A stretch of 64,000 bases of DNA from Oasisia sp. SBJ-2009. Lineage: Eukaryota > Annelida > Polychaeta > Sabellida > Siboglinidae. The stretch lies in contig OZ024855.1 of assembly GCA_964017155.1 (NCBI GenBank), forward strand, positions 3,765,690-3,829,689, written 5' to 3'. Within the stretch, counting starts at the first letter, position 1, and every line of letters starts with the position of its first letter. Below are positions 52,387-64,000 of the stretch, in pieces. The notes beneath the pieces are model-generated. The model was not told the origin of the DNA and ran no database searches. It saw nothing but the letters and a program-made list of their open reading frames with translations. A program made the position numbers and the translations under genes.

Positions 52387-55300
52387 TTGATACTTGATTT
52401 TGTTAATTCTATTAATTATAATCATCTTGCGCATATTTATGTTGTATATACAGCGCGTCTTAGCAGACTTTTGAGGTCGAAAAGACAGCGCGGTCGGCAT
52501 AAACAAACTGTTTATCGCTCATTTCGTATGTTCAGCGGAGTAACATGCACCGCTGGGCTTGCGACTGGCACAAATCGCGCTGTCTTTTCGACCTCAAAAG
52601 TTTGCCAAGACGCGATGTTTATAAAACATAAATACGCGCAAGATGATTATAATTGAATGAATGAATTTTATCAAGTATCAAATGTTGGCAAAAATACTGA
52701 TATAATAGCAACATTGAGGTGGGTCCGACTTGTACATAAGTGCCAAATAGTGAAATACTGAAAACAATTGAGAGTATACGTGCTTTTATGAGAGAGTGCG
52801 CGTGAAGGTACGCGCCCGCAAGTGTTGGCACTTATATACAAGTCGGGCCCACCTAAATTTTGGTATAATAACTCTATCTTTGCCAACATTTGATACTTGA
52901 TTTTGTTCGTTCTATCAATTATAATCATCTTGCGCATATTTATGTTTTATATACAGCGCGTCTTAGCAGACTTTTGAGGTCGAAAAGACAGCGCGGTCGG
53001 CATAAACAAACTGTTTATCGCTCATTTCGTACGCTCAGCGGAGTAACATGCACCGCTGCGCTTGCGACTGGCACAAATCGCGCTGTCTTTTCGACATCAA
53101 AAGTTTGCCAAGACGCGCTGTTTATAAAACATAAATACGCGCAAGATGATTATTATTGAATGAATTAATTTAATCAAGTGTCAAATGTTGGCACAAATAC
53201 TGATATAATAGCAACATTGAGTTTGGTCCGAATTCTACATAAGTGCCAAATAGTGAAATACTGAAAACAAATTGAGAGAATACGTGCTTTTATGAGAGAG
53301 TGCGCGTGAAGGTACGCGCCCGCAAGTCTAGGCATTTATGTACAAGTCGGGCCCACCTCAATTTTGGTATTATAACTGTATCTTTGTCAACATTTGATAC
53401 TTGATTTTGTTAATTCTATCAATTATAATGATCTTGCGCATATTTATGTTTTATAAACAGCGCGTCTTAGCAGACTTTTGAGGTCGAAAAGACAGCGCGG
53501 TCGGCATAAACAAACTGTTTATCGCTCATTTCGTATGCTCAGCGGAGTAACATGCACCGCTGCGCTTGCGACTGGCACAAATCGCGCTGTCTTTTCGACC
53601 TCAAAAGTTTGCCAAGACGCGCTGTTTATAAAACATAAATACGCGCAAGATGATTATAATTGAATGAATTAATTTAATCAAGTATCAAATGTTGGCAAAA
53701 ATACTGATATAATAGCAACATTGAGGTGGTTCCGACTTGTACATCAGTGCCAAATAGTGAAATACTGAAAACAAATTGAGAGTATACGTGCTTTTATAAG
53801 AGAGTGCGCGTGAAGGTACGAGCCCGCAAGTCTAGGCATTTATGTACAAGTCGGGCCCACCTCAATTTTGGTATGATAACTGTATCTTTGTCAACATTTG
53901 ATACTTGATTTTGTTAATTCTATAAATTATAATCATCTTGCGCATATTTATGTTTTATATACAGCGCGTCTTAGCAGACTTTTGAGGTCGAAAAGACAGC
54001 GCGGTCGGCATAAACAAACTGTTTATCGCTCATTTCGTATGCTCAGCGGAGTAAAATGCACCGCTGCGCTTGCGACTGGCACAAATCGCGCTGTCTTTTC
54101 GACCTCAAAAGTTTGCCTAGACGCGCTGTTTATAAAACATAAATACGCGCAAGATGATTATAATTGAATTAATTAATTTTATCAAGTATCAAATGTTGGC
54201 AAAAATACTGATATAATAGCAACATTGAGGTGGGTCCGACTTGTACATAAGTGCCAAATAGTGAAATACTGAAAACAAATTGAGAGTATACGTGCTTTTA
54301 TGAGAGAGTGCGCGTGAAGGTACGAGCCCGCAAGTCTAGGCATTCATGTACAAGTCGGGCCCACCTCAATTTTGGTATTATAACTGTATCTTTGTCAACA
54401 TTTGAAACTTGATTTTGTTAATTCTATCAATTATAATCATCTTGCGCATATTTATGTTTAATATACAGCGCGTCTTAGCAGACTTTTGAGGTCAAAAAGA
54501 CAGCGCGGTCGGCATAAACAAACTGTTTATCGCTCATTTCGTATGCTCAGCGGAATAACATGCACCGCTGCGCTTGCGACTGGCACAAATCGCGGTGTCT
54601 TTTCGACCTCAAAAGTTTGCCAAGACGCGCTGTTTATAAAACATAAATACGCGCAAGATGATTATAATTGAATGAATTAATTTAATCAAGTATCAAATGT
54701 TGACAAAAATACTGATATAATAGCAACATTGAGGTGGGTCCGACTTGTACATAAGTGCCAAATAGTGAAATACTGAAAACAAATTGAGAGTATACGTGCT
54801 TTTATGAGAGAGTGCGCGTGAAGGTACGCGCACGCAAGTCTAGGCATTTATGTACAAGTCGGGCCCACCTCAATTTTGGTATTATAACTGTATCTTTGCC
54901 AACATTTGATACTTGATTTTGTTAATTCTATTAATTATAATCATCTTGCGCATATTTATGTTTTATATACAGCGCGTCTTAGCAGACTTTTGAGGTCGAA
55001 AAGACAGCGCGGTCGGCATAAACAAACTGTTTATCGCTCATTTCTTATGTTCAGCGGAGTAACATGCACCGCTGCGCTTGCGACTGGCACAAATCGCGCT
55101 GTCTTTTCGACCTCAAAAGTTTGCCAAGACGCGCTGTTTATAAAACATAAATACGCGCAAGATGATTATTATTGAATGAATGAATTTAATCAAGTGTCAA
55201 ATGTTGGCACAAATACTGATATAATAGCAACATTGAGTTTGGTCCGACTTCTACATAAGTGCCAAATAGTGAAATACTGAAAACAAATTGAGAGAATACG

Positions 55301-57929
55301 TGCTTTTATGAGAGAGTGCGCGTGAAGGTACGCGCCCGCAAGTCTAGGCATTTATGTACAAGTCGGGCCCACCTCAATTTTGGTATTATAACTGTATCTT
55401 TGTCAACATTTGATACTTGATTTTGTTAATTCTATCAATTATAATCATCTTGCGCATATTTATGTTTTATAAACAGCGCGTCTTAGCAGACTTTTGAGGT
55501 CGAAAAGACAGCGCGGTCGGCATAAACAAACTGTTTATCGCTCATTTCGTATGCTCAGCGGAGTAACATGCACCGCTGCGCTTGCGACTGGCACAAATCG
55601 CCCTGTCTTTTCGACCTCAAAAGTTTGCCAAGACGCGCTGTTTATAAAACATAAATACGCGCAAGATGATTATAATTGAATGAATTAATTTAATCAAGTA
55701 TCAAATGTTGGCAAAAATACTGATATAATAGCAACATTGAGGTGGGTCCGACTTGTACATAAGTGCCAAATAGTGAAATACTGAAAACAAATTGAGAGTA
55801 TACGTGCTTTTATGAGAGAGTGCGCGTGAAGGTACGAGCCCGCAAGTCTAGGCATTTATGTACAAGTCGGGCCCACCTCAATTTTGGTATTATAACTGTA
55901 TCTTTGTCAACATTTGATACTTGATTTTGTTAATTCTATCAATTATAATCATCTTGCGCATATTTATGTTTTATATACAGCGCGTCTTAGCAGACTTTTG
56001 AGGTCAAAAAGACAGCGCGGTCGGCATAAACAAACTGTTTATCGCTCATTTCGTATGCTCAGCGGAATAACATGCACCGCTGCGCTTGCGACTGGCACAA
56101 ATCGCGCTGTCTTTTCGACCTCAAAAGTTTGCCAAGACGCGCTGTTTATAAAACATAAATACGCGCAAGATGATTATAATTGAATGAATTAATTTAATCA
56201 AGTATCAAATGTTGACAAAAATACTGATATAATAGCAACATTGAGGTGGGTCCGACTTGTACATAAGTGCCAAATAGTGAAATACTGAAAACAAATTGAG
56301 AGTATACGTGCTTTTATGAGAGAGTGCGCGTGAAGGTACGCGCACGCAAGTCTAGGCATTTATGTACAAGTCGGGCCCACCTCAATTTTGGTATTATAAC
56401 TGTATCTTTGCCAACATTTGATACTTGATTTTGTTAATTCTATTAATTATAATCATCTTGCGCATATTTATGTTTTATATACAGCGCGTCTTAGCAGACT
56501 TTTGAGGTCGAAAAGACAGCGCGGTCGGCATAAACAAATTGTTTATCGCTCATTTCGTACGCTCAGCGGAGTAACATGCACCGCTGCGCTTGCGACTGGC
56601 ACAAATCGCGCTGTCTTTTCGACCTCAAAAGTTTGCCAAGACGCGCTGTTTATAAAACATAAATACGCGCAAGATGATTATTATTGAATGAATTAATTTA
56701 ATCAAGTGTCAAATGTTGGCACAAATACTGATATAATAGCAACATTGAGTTTGGTCCGACTTCTACATAAGTGCCAAATAGTGAAATACTGAAAACAAAT
56801 TGAGAGAATACGTGCTTTTATGAGAGAGTGCGCGTGAAGGTACGCGCCCGCAAGTCTAGGCATTTATGTACAAGTCGGGCCCACCTCAATTTTGGTATTA
56901 TAACTGTATCTTTGTCAACATTTGATACTTGATTTTGTTAATTCTATCAATTATAATCATCTTGCGCATATTTATGTTTTATAAACAGCGCGTCTTAGCA
57001 GACTTTTGAGGTCGAAAAGACAGCGCGGTCGGCATAAACAAACTGTTTATCGCTCATTTCGTATGCTCAGCGGAGTAACATGCACCGCTGCGCTTGCGAC
57101 TGGCACAAATCGCGCTGTCTTTTCGACCTCAAAAGTTTGCCAAGACGCGCTGTTTATAAAACATAAATACGCGCAAGATGATTATAATTGAATGAATTAA
57201 TTTAATCAAGTATCAAATGTTGGCAAAAATACTGATATAATAGCAACATTGAGGTGGGTCCGACTTGTACATAAGTGCCAAATAGTGAAATACTGAAAAC
57301 AAAGTGAGAGTATACGTGCTTTTATGAGAGAGTGCGCGTGAAGGTACGAGCCCGCAAGTCTAGGCATTGATGTACAAGTCGGGCCCACCTCAATTTTGGT
57401 ATTATAACTGTATCTTTGTCAACATTTGATACTTGATTTTGTTAATTCTATCAATTATAATCATCTTGCGCATATTTATGTTTTATATACAGCGCGTCTT
57501 AGCAGACTTTTGAGGTCAAAAAGACAGCGCGGTCGGCATAAACAAACTGTTTATCGCTCATTTCGTATGCTCAGCGGAATAACGTGCACCGCTGCGCTTG
57601 CGACTGGCACAAATCGCGCTGTCTTTTCGACCTCAAAAGTTTGCCAAGACGCGCTGTTTATAAAACATACATACGCGCAAGATGATTATAATTGAATCAA
57701 TTAATTTAATCAAGTATCAAATGTTGACAAAAATACTGATTTAATAGCAACATTGAGGTGGGTCCGACTTGTACATAAGTGCCAAATAGTGAAATACTGA
57801 AAACAAATTGAGAGTATACGTGCTTTTATGAGAGAGTGCGCGTGAAGGTACGCGCACGCAAGTCTAGGCATTTATGTACAAGTCGGGCCCACCTCAATTT
57901 TGGTATTATAACTGTATCTTTGCCAACAT
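52387..57929. repeat. 11-monomer block, right-hand family, copy 2 (5,543 bp)
   Basis: Starts: 52387, 52890, 53394, 53898, 54402, 54906, 55410, 55914, 56418, 56922, 57426. It matches copy 1 at markers from 52387 to 54402. Monomer 54906 has the front of 49363 (cttatgttc) and the back of 49867 (attattatt, gtgtcaaatg), so one monomer is lost. Monomers 56418 and 56922 carry separately the two halves that are fused in 51379 (aaattgttt in one, aaagtgaga in the other). Total length is the same in both copies. Confidence 0.86.
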
Positions 57930-60900
57930 TTGATACTTGATTTTGTTAACTCTATTAATTATAATCATCTTGCGCATATTTATGTTTTATATACAGCGCG
58001 TCTTAGCAGACTTTTGAGGTCGAAAAGACAGCGCGGTCGGCATAAACAAACTGTTTATCGCTCATTTCTTATGTTCAGCGGAGTAACATGCACCGCTGCG
58101 CTTGCGACTGGCACAAATCGCGCTGTCTTTTCGACCTCAAAAGTTTGCCAAGACGCGCTGTTTATAAAACATAAATACGCGCAAGATGATTATTATTGAA
58201 TAAATTAATTTAATCAAGTGTCAAATGTTGGCACAAATACTGATATAATAGCAACATTGAGTTTGGTCCGACTTCTACATAAGTGCCAAATAGTGAAATA
58301 CTGAAAACAAATTGAGAGAATACGTGCTTTTATGAGAGAGTGCGCGTGAAGGTACGCGCCCGCAAGTCTAGGCATTTATGTACAAGTCGGGCCCACCTCA
58401 ATTTTGGTATTATAACTGTATCTTTGTCAACATTTGATACTTGATTTTGTTAATTCTATCAATTATAATCATCTTGCGCATATTTATGTTTTATAAACAG
58501 CGCGTCTTAGCAGACTTTTGAGGTCGAAAAGACAGCGCGGTCGGCATAAACAAACTGTTTATCGCTCATTTCGTATGCTCAGCGGAGTAACATGCACCGC
58601 TGCGCTTGCGACTGGCACAAATCGCGCTGTCTTTTCGACCTCAAAAGTTTGCCAAGACGCGCTGTTTATAAAACATAAATACGCGCAAGATGATTATAAT
58701 TGAATGAATTAATTTAATCAAGTATCAAATGTTGGCAAAAATACTGATATAATAGCAACATTGAGGTGGGTCCGACTTGTACATAAGTGCCAAATAGTGA
58801 AATACTGAAAACAAAGTGAGAGTATACGTGCTTTTATGAGAGAGTGCGCGTGAAGGTACGAGCCCGCAAGTCTAGGCATTTATGTACAAGTCGGGCCCAC
58901 CTCAATTTTGGTATTATAACTGTATCTTTGTCAACATTTGATACTTGATTTTGTTAATTCTATCAATTATAATCATCTTGCGCATATTTATGTTTTATAT
59001 ACAGCGCGTCTTAGCAGACTTTTGAGGTCAAAAAGACAGCGCGGTCGGCATAAACAAACTGTTTATCGCTCATTTCGTATGCTCAGCGGAATAACGTGCA
59101 CCGCTGCGCTTGCGACTGGCACAAATCGCGCTGTCTTTTCGACCTCAAAAGTTTGCCAAGACGCGCTGTTTATAAAACATACATACGCGCAAGATGATTA
59201 TAATTGAATCAATTAATTTAATCAAGTATCAAATGTTGACAAAAATACTGATATAATAGCAACATTGAGGTGGGTCCGACTTGTACATAAGTGCCAAATA
59301 GTGAAATACTGAAAACAAATTGAGAGTATACGTGCTTTTATGAGAGAGTGCGCGTGAAGGTACGCGCACGCAAGTCTAGGCATTTATGTACAAGTCGGGC
59401 CCACCTCAATTTTGGTATTATAACTGTATCTTTGTCAACATTTGATACTTGATTTTGTTAATTCTATCAATTATAATCATCTTGCGCATATTTATGTTTT
59501 ATAAACAGCGCGTCTTAGCAGACTTTTGAGGTCGAAAAGACAGCGAGGTCGGCATAAACAAACTGTTTATCGCTCATTTCGTATGCTCAGCGGAGTAACA
59601 TGCACCGCTGCGCTTGCGACTGGCACAAATCGCGCTGTCTTTTCGACCTCAAAAGTTTGCCAAGACGCGCTGTTTATAAAACATAAATACTCGCAAGATG
59701 ATTATAGTTGAATGAATTAATTTAATCAAGTATCAAATGTTGGCAAAAATACTGATATAATAGCAACATTGAGGTGGGTCCGACTTGTACATAAGTGCCA
59801 AATAGTGAAATACTGAAAACAAAGTGAGAGTATACGTGCTTTTATGAGAGAGTGCGCGTGAAGGTACGAGCCCGCAAGTCTAGGCATTTATGTACAAGTC
59901 GGGCCCACCTCAATTTTGGTATTATAACTGTATCTTTGTCAACATTTGATACTTGATTTTGTTAATTCTATCAATTATAATCATCTTGCGCATATTTATG
60001 TTTTATATACAGCGCGTCTTAGCAGACTTTTGAGGTCAAAAAGACAGCGCGGTCGGCATAAACAAACTGTTTATCGCTCATTTCGTATGCTCAGCGGAAT
60101 AACGTGCACCGCTGCGCTTGCGACTGGCACAAATCGCGCTGTCTTTTCGACCTCAAAAGTTTGCCAAGACGCACTGTTTATAAAACATACATACGCGCAA
60201 GATGATTATAATTGAATCAATTAATTTAATCAAGTATCAAATGTTGACAAAAATACTGATATAATAGCAACATTGAGGTGGGTCCGACTTGTACATAAGT
60301 GCCAAATAGTGAAATACTGAAAACAAATTGAGAGTATACGTGCTTTTATGAGAGAGTGCGCGTGAAGGTACGCGCACGCAAGTCTAGGCATTTATGTACA
60401 AGTCGGGCCCACCTCAATTTTGGTATTATAACTGTATCTTTGCCAACATTTGATACTTGATTTTGTTAACTCTATTAATTATAATCATCTTGCGCATATT
60501 TATGTTTTATATACAGCGCGTCTTAGCAGACTTTTGAGGTCGAAAAGACAGCGCGGTCGGCATAAACAAACTGTTTATCGCTCATTTCTTATGTTCAGCG
60601 GAGTAACATGCACCGCTGCGCTTGCGACTGGCACAAATCGCGCTGTCTTTTCGACCTCAAAAGTTTGCCAAGACGCGCTGTTTATAAAACATAAATACGC
60701 GCAAGATGATTACTATTGAATAAATTAATTTAATCAAGTGTCAAATGTTGGCACAAATACTGATATAATAGCAACATTGAGTTTGGTCCGACTTCTACAT
60801 AAGTGCCAAATAGTGAAATACTGAAAACAAATTGAGAGAATACGTGCTTTTATGAGAGAGTGCGCGTGAAGGTACGCGCCCGCAAGTCTAGGCATTTATG

Positions 60901-60953
60901 TACAAGTCGGGCCCACCTCAATTTTGGTATTATAACTGTATCTTTGTCAACAT
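57930..60953. repeat. Short-period repeats of late monomer types
   Basis: Starts: 57930, 58434, 58938, 59442, 59946, 60450. 58434 and 59442 repeat the aaagtgaga type seen at 56922. 58938 and 59946 repeat the aacgtgcac, catacata, gaatcaatt type seen at 57426. 60450 repeats 57930 (ttaactcta, cttatgttc, gaataaat), 2,520 bp earlier. The order is a patchwork of 2- and 3-monomer duplications. Confidence 0.85.
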
Positions 60954-63900
60954 TTGATACTTGATTTTGTTAATTCTATCAATTATAATCATCTTGCGCA
61001 TATTTATGTTTTATAAACAGCGCGTCTTAGCAGACTTTTGAGGTCGAAAAGACAGCGCGGTCGGCATAAACAAACTGTTTATCGCTCATTTCGTATGCTC
61101 AGCGGAATAACATGCACCGCTGCGCTTGCGACTGGCACGAATCGCGCTGTCTTTTCGACCTCAAAAGTTTGCCAAGACGCGCTGTTTATAAAACATAAAT
61201 ACGCGCAAGATGATTATAATTGAATGAATTAATTTAATCAAGTATCAAATGTTGACAAAAATACTGATATAATAGCAACATTGAGGTGGGTCCGACTTGT
61301 ACATAAGTGCCAAATAGTGAAATACTGAAAACAAATTGAGAGTATACGTGCTTTTATGAGAGAGTGCGCGTGAAGGTACGCGCACGCAAGTCTAGGCATT
61401 TATGTACAAGTCGGGCCCACCTCAATTTTGGTATTATAACTGTATCTTTGCCAACATTTGATACTTGATTTTGTTAATTCTATTAATTATAATCATCTTG
61501 CGCATATTTATGTTTTATATACAGCGCGTCTTAGCAGACTTTTGAGGTCGAAAAGACAGCGCGGTCGGCATAAACAAACTGTTTATCGCTCATTTCGTAT
61601 GCTCAGCGGAATAACGTGCACCGCTGCGCTTGCGACTGGCACAAATCGCGCTGTCTTTTCGACCTCAAAAGTTTGCCAAGACGCGCTGTTTATAAAACAT
61701 ATATACGCGCAAGATGATTATAATTGAATCAATTAATTTAATCAAGTATCAAATGTTGACAAAAATACTGATATAATAGCAACATTGAGGTGGGTCCGAC
61801 TTGTACATAAGTGCCAAATAGTGAAATACTGAAAACAAATTGAGAGTATACGTGCTTTTATGAGAGAGTGCGCGTGAAGGTACGCGCACGCAAGTCTAGG
61901 CATTTATGTACAAGTCGGGCCCACCTCAATTTTGGTATTATAACTGTATCTTTGTCAACATTTGATACTTGATTTTGTTAATTCTATCAATTATAATCAT
62001 CTTGCGCATATTTATGTTTTATAAACAGCGCGTCTTAGCAGACTTTTGAGGTCGAAAAGACAGCGCGGTCGGCATAAACAAACTGTTTATCGCTCATTTC
62101 GTATGCTCAGCGGAATAACATGCACCGCTGCGCTTGCGACTGGCACAAATCGCGCTGTCTTTTCGACCTCAAAAGTTTGCCAAGACGCGCTGTTTATAAA
62201 ACATAAATACGCGCAAGATGATTATAATTGAATGAATTAATTTAATCAAGTATCAAATGTTGACAAAAATACTGATATAATAGCAACATTGAGGTGGGTC
62301 CGACTTGTACATAAGTGCCAAATAGTGAAATACTGAAAACAAATTGAGAGTATACGTGCTTTTATGAGAGAGTGCGCGTGAAGGTACGCGCCCGCAAGTG
62401 TTGGCACTTATGTACAAGTCGGGCCCACCTCAATTTTGGTATAATAACTCTATCTTTGCCAACATTTGATACTTGATTTTGTTCGTTCTATCAATTATAA
62501 TCATCTTGCGCATATTTATGTTTTATATACAGCGCGTCTTAGCAGACTTTTGAGGTCGAAAAGACAGCGCGGTCGGCATAAACAAACTGTTTATCGCTCA
62601 TTTCGTACGATCAGCGGAGTAACATGCACCGCTGCGCTTGCGACTGGCACAAATCGCGCTGTCTTTTCGACCTCAAAAGTTTGCCAAGACGCGCTGTTTA
62701 TAAAACATAAATACGCGCAAGATGATTATAATTGAATGAATTAATTTAATCAAGTATCAAATGTTGGCAAAAATACTGATATAATAGCAACATTGAGGTG
62801 GGTCCGACTTGTACATAAGTGCCCAATATTGAAATACTGAAAACAAATTGAGAGTATACGTGCTTTTATGAGAGAGTGCGCGTGAAGGTACGAGCCCGCA
62901 AGTCTAGGCATTTATGTACAAGTCGGGCCCACCTCAATTTTGGTATTATAACTGTATCTTGGTCAACATTTGATACTTGATTTTGTTAATTCTATCAATT
63001 ATAATCATCTTGCGCATATTTATGTTTTATATACAGCGCGTCTTAGCAGACTTTTGAGGTCGAAAAGACAGCGCGGTCGGCATAAACAAACTGTTTATCG
63101 CTCATTTCGTATGCTCAGCGGAGTAACATGCACCGCTGCGCTTGCGACTGGCACAAATCTCGCTGTCTTTTCGACCTCAAAAGTTTGCCAAGACGCGCTG
63201 TTTATAAAACATTAATACGCGCAAGATGATTATAATTGAATGAATTAATTGTATCAAGTATCAAATGTTGGCAAAAATACTGATATAATAGCAACATTGA
63301 GGTGGGTCCGACTTGTACATAAGTGCCAAATAGTGAAATACTGAAAACAATCGAGAGTATACGTGCTTTTATGAGAGAGTGCGCGTGAAGGTACGCGCTC
63401 GCAAATGTTGCCACTTATATACAAGTCGGGCCCACCTAAATTTTGGTATAATAACTCTATCTTTGCCAACATTTGATACTTGATTTTGTTCGTTCTATCA
63501 ATTATAATCATCTTGCGCATATTTATGTTTTATATACAGCGCGTCTTAGCAGACTTTTGAGGTCGAAAAGACAGCGCGGTCGGCATAAACAAACTGTTTA
63601 TCGCTCATTTCGTATGCTCAGCGGAGTAACATGCACCGCTGCGCTTGCGACTGGCACAAATCGCGCTGTCTTTTCGACCTCAAAACTTTGCCAAGACGCG
63701 CTGTTTATAAAACATAAATACGCGCAAGATGATTATAATTGAATGAATTAATTTAATCAAGTATCAAATGTTGGCAAAAACACTGATATAATAGCAACAT
63801 TGAGGTGGGTCCGACTTGTACATAAGTGCCAAATAGTGAAATACTGAAAACAAATTGAGAGCATACGTGCTTTTATGAGAGAGTGCGCGTGAAGGTACGA

Positions 63901-63976
63901 GCCCGCAAATCTAGGCATTTATGTACAAGTCTGGCCCACCTCAATTTTGGTATTATAACTGTATCTTTGTCAACAT
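60954..63976. repeat. Most divergent monomers 121-126
   Basis: Starts: 60954 (cacgaatcg), 61458 (catatata), 61962, 62466 (tacgatcag, gcccaatatt, cttggtcaac), 62970 (aatctcgctg, acaatcgag, cgctcgcaaatg, 503 bp), 63473 (aaaactttg, aaacactg, gagcatacg, caaatctagg, gtctggccc). Nearly every copy has several private changes, and no clear higher-order period remains. Confidence 0.85.
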
Positions 63977-64000
63977 TTGATACTTGATTTTGTTAATTCT
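63977..64000. repeat. Partial monomer 127 at the right window edge
   Basis: The 24 bases ttgatacttg through gttaattct start another monomer, so the array continues past the right end. Confidence 0.95.

Larger units (their letters stand above)
1..64000. repeat. Tandem satellite DNA array, 503/504-bp monomer, about 127 copies
   Basis: The same unit follows head-to-tail across the window with no interruption. Its phase can be read from ttgatacttg, at 492, 996, 1500, 2004, 2507, 3011 and so on to 63977. The 126 complete monomers sum to 63,485 bp, which is 126 x 504 minus 19. This agrees with the 19 individual 503-bp copies. Copies differ at recurring diagnostic sites that combine into about fifteen monomer types, arranged in higher-order patterns. 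No transposon, gene or unique DNA interrupts the array. Known biology: such homogenised arrays typify centromeric, pericentromeric or subtelomeric heterochromatin of eukaryotes. Which of these applies here is not visible in the sequence. Confidence 0.98.

Noticed and set aside
1..64000. CRISPR array
   Set aside because: The unit is 504 bp with no short repeat alternating with unique spacers; every part of the unit is repeated.
1..64000. Concatemer artefact, plasmid multimer or rolling-circle product
   Set aside because: A simple artefact would give identical units. Here about fifteen monomer types recur in ordered higher-order patterns with traceable fusions.
1..64000. Terminal inverted repeats of an intact DNA transposon or foldback element
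   Set aside because: The paired arms resemble such ends, but there is no target-site duplication and no transposase, and the tandem symmetry makes element boundaries undefinable. Origin from a foldback element remains only a possibility.

Overview
The whole 64 kb is one uninterrupted tandem satellite array. I see no protein gene, RNA gene, transposon, CRISPR array or unique sequence in it. The unit is 504 bp. Anchored on the motif ttgatacttg, there are 126 complete monomers starting at 492 and ending at 63976, with a partial copy at each end. Of these, 107 are 504 bp and 19 are 503 bp; no other length occurs. G+C is about 41% (195 of 480 in 1021-1500, hand count). Long higher-order satellite arrays point to eukaryotic (peri)centromeric or other constitutive heterochromatin. 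The species cannot be named from this sequence.

Each monomer is doubly palindromic: loop 1 (83 bp), a 171-bp arm, loop 2 (79 bp), and the same 171-bp arm inverted (83+171+79+171=504). There are therefore two dyad axes per monomer, exactly half a repeat (252 bp) apart, and outside the loops the array is an approximate reverse complement of itself. An 18-bp motif, caagtatcaaatgttggc, marks the middle of each arm and occurs twice per monomer in opposite orientations.

Monomer types used below (diagnostic bases): A = gttcgttct start, tacgctc, aaataagcg, gaatgtac; B = gttaattct, taaac, aaataagcg, gtgtcaaatg (B' has attataatt); C = taaac, acctaaata, gaacacaaat, gtgttggcac; D = gttcgttct, cgatcat, ttataagag, cgagccc (D' has cgatcagt); E = ttgaagtcg, cgcgttcgg, aatacagat, acaattgag (503 bp); F = like A but taataaagtg and gaaggtac; G = taaac, acataaatac, ttataagag; H = ataataatc, acctttgagg, atatcatag, gtgttggcac, cctaaat (H' has cctcaat); I = taaac, acctaaata, cgagccc (I' has acgagcaag); J = ggtcaaaaag, ggaataac, ttgacaaata (J' has gaataaat, J'' has ttgacaaaaa); K = cgatcat with gttaattct, ggcaaacat; M = tttacaaaac, acaattgag, cttatatac; O = tacgctc, cgacatc, gtgtcaaatg.

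Layout: 1-33.7 kb is built from an 11-mer higher-order repeat (A B C D E F B I J K H, 5,543 bp) and its rearranged forms. These are a 12-mer variant at the left, an 8-mer tandem duplication at 8553-16614, an ABC triplet repeated three times at 16615-21150, and mosaics at 25-33 kb. From 33747 to 38784 there are two 5-mers, and from 40297 to 44324 two 4-mers. From about 44 kb to the right end the monomers carry more private substitutions. An 11-monomer block recurs there (46844 and 52387), and both copies look like deletion products of one 12-mer. The gradient suggests a homogenised core on the left and an approach to the array edge on the right.
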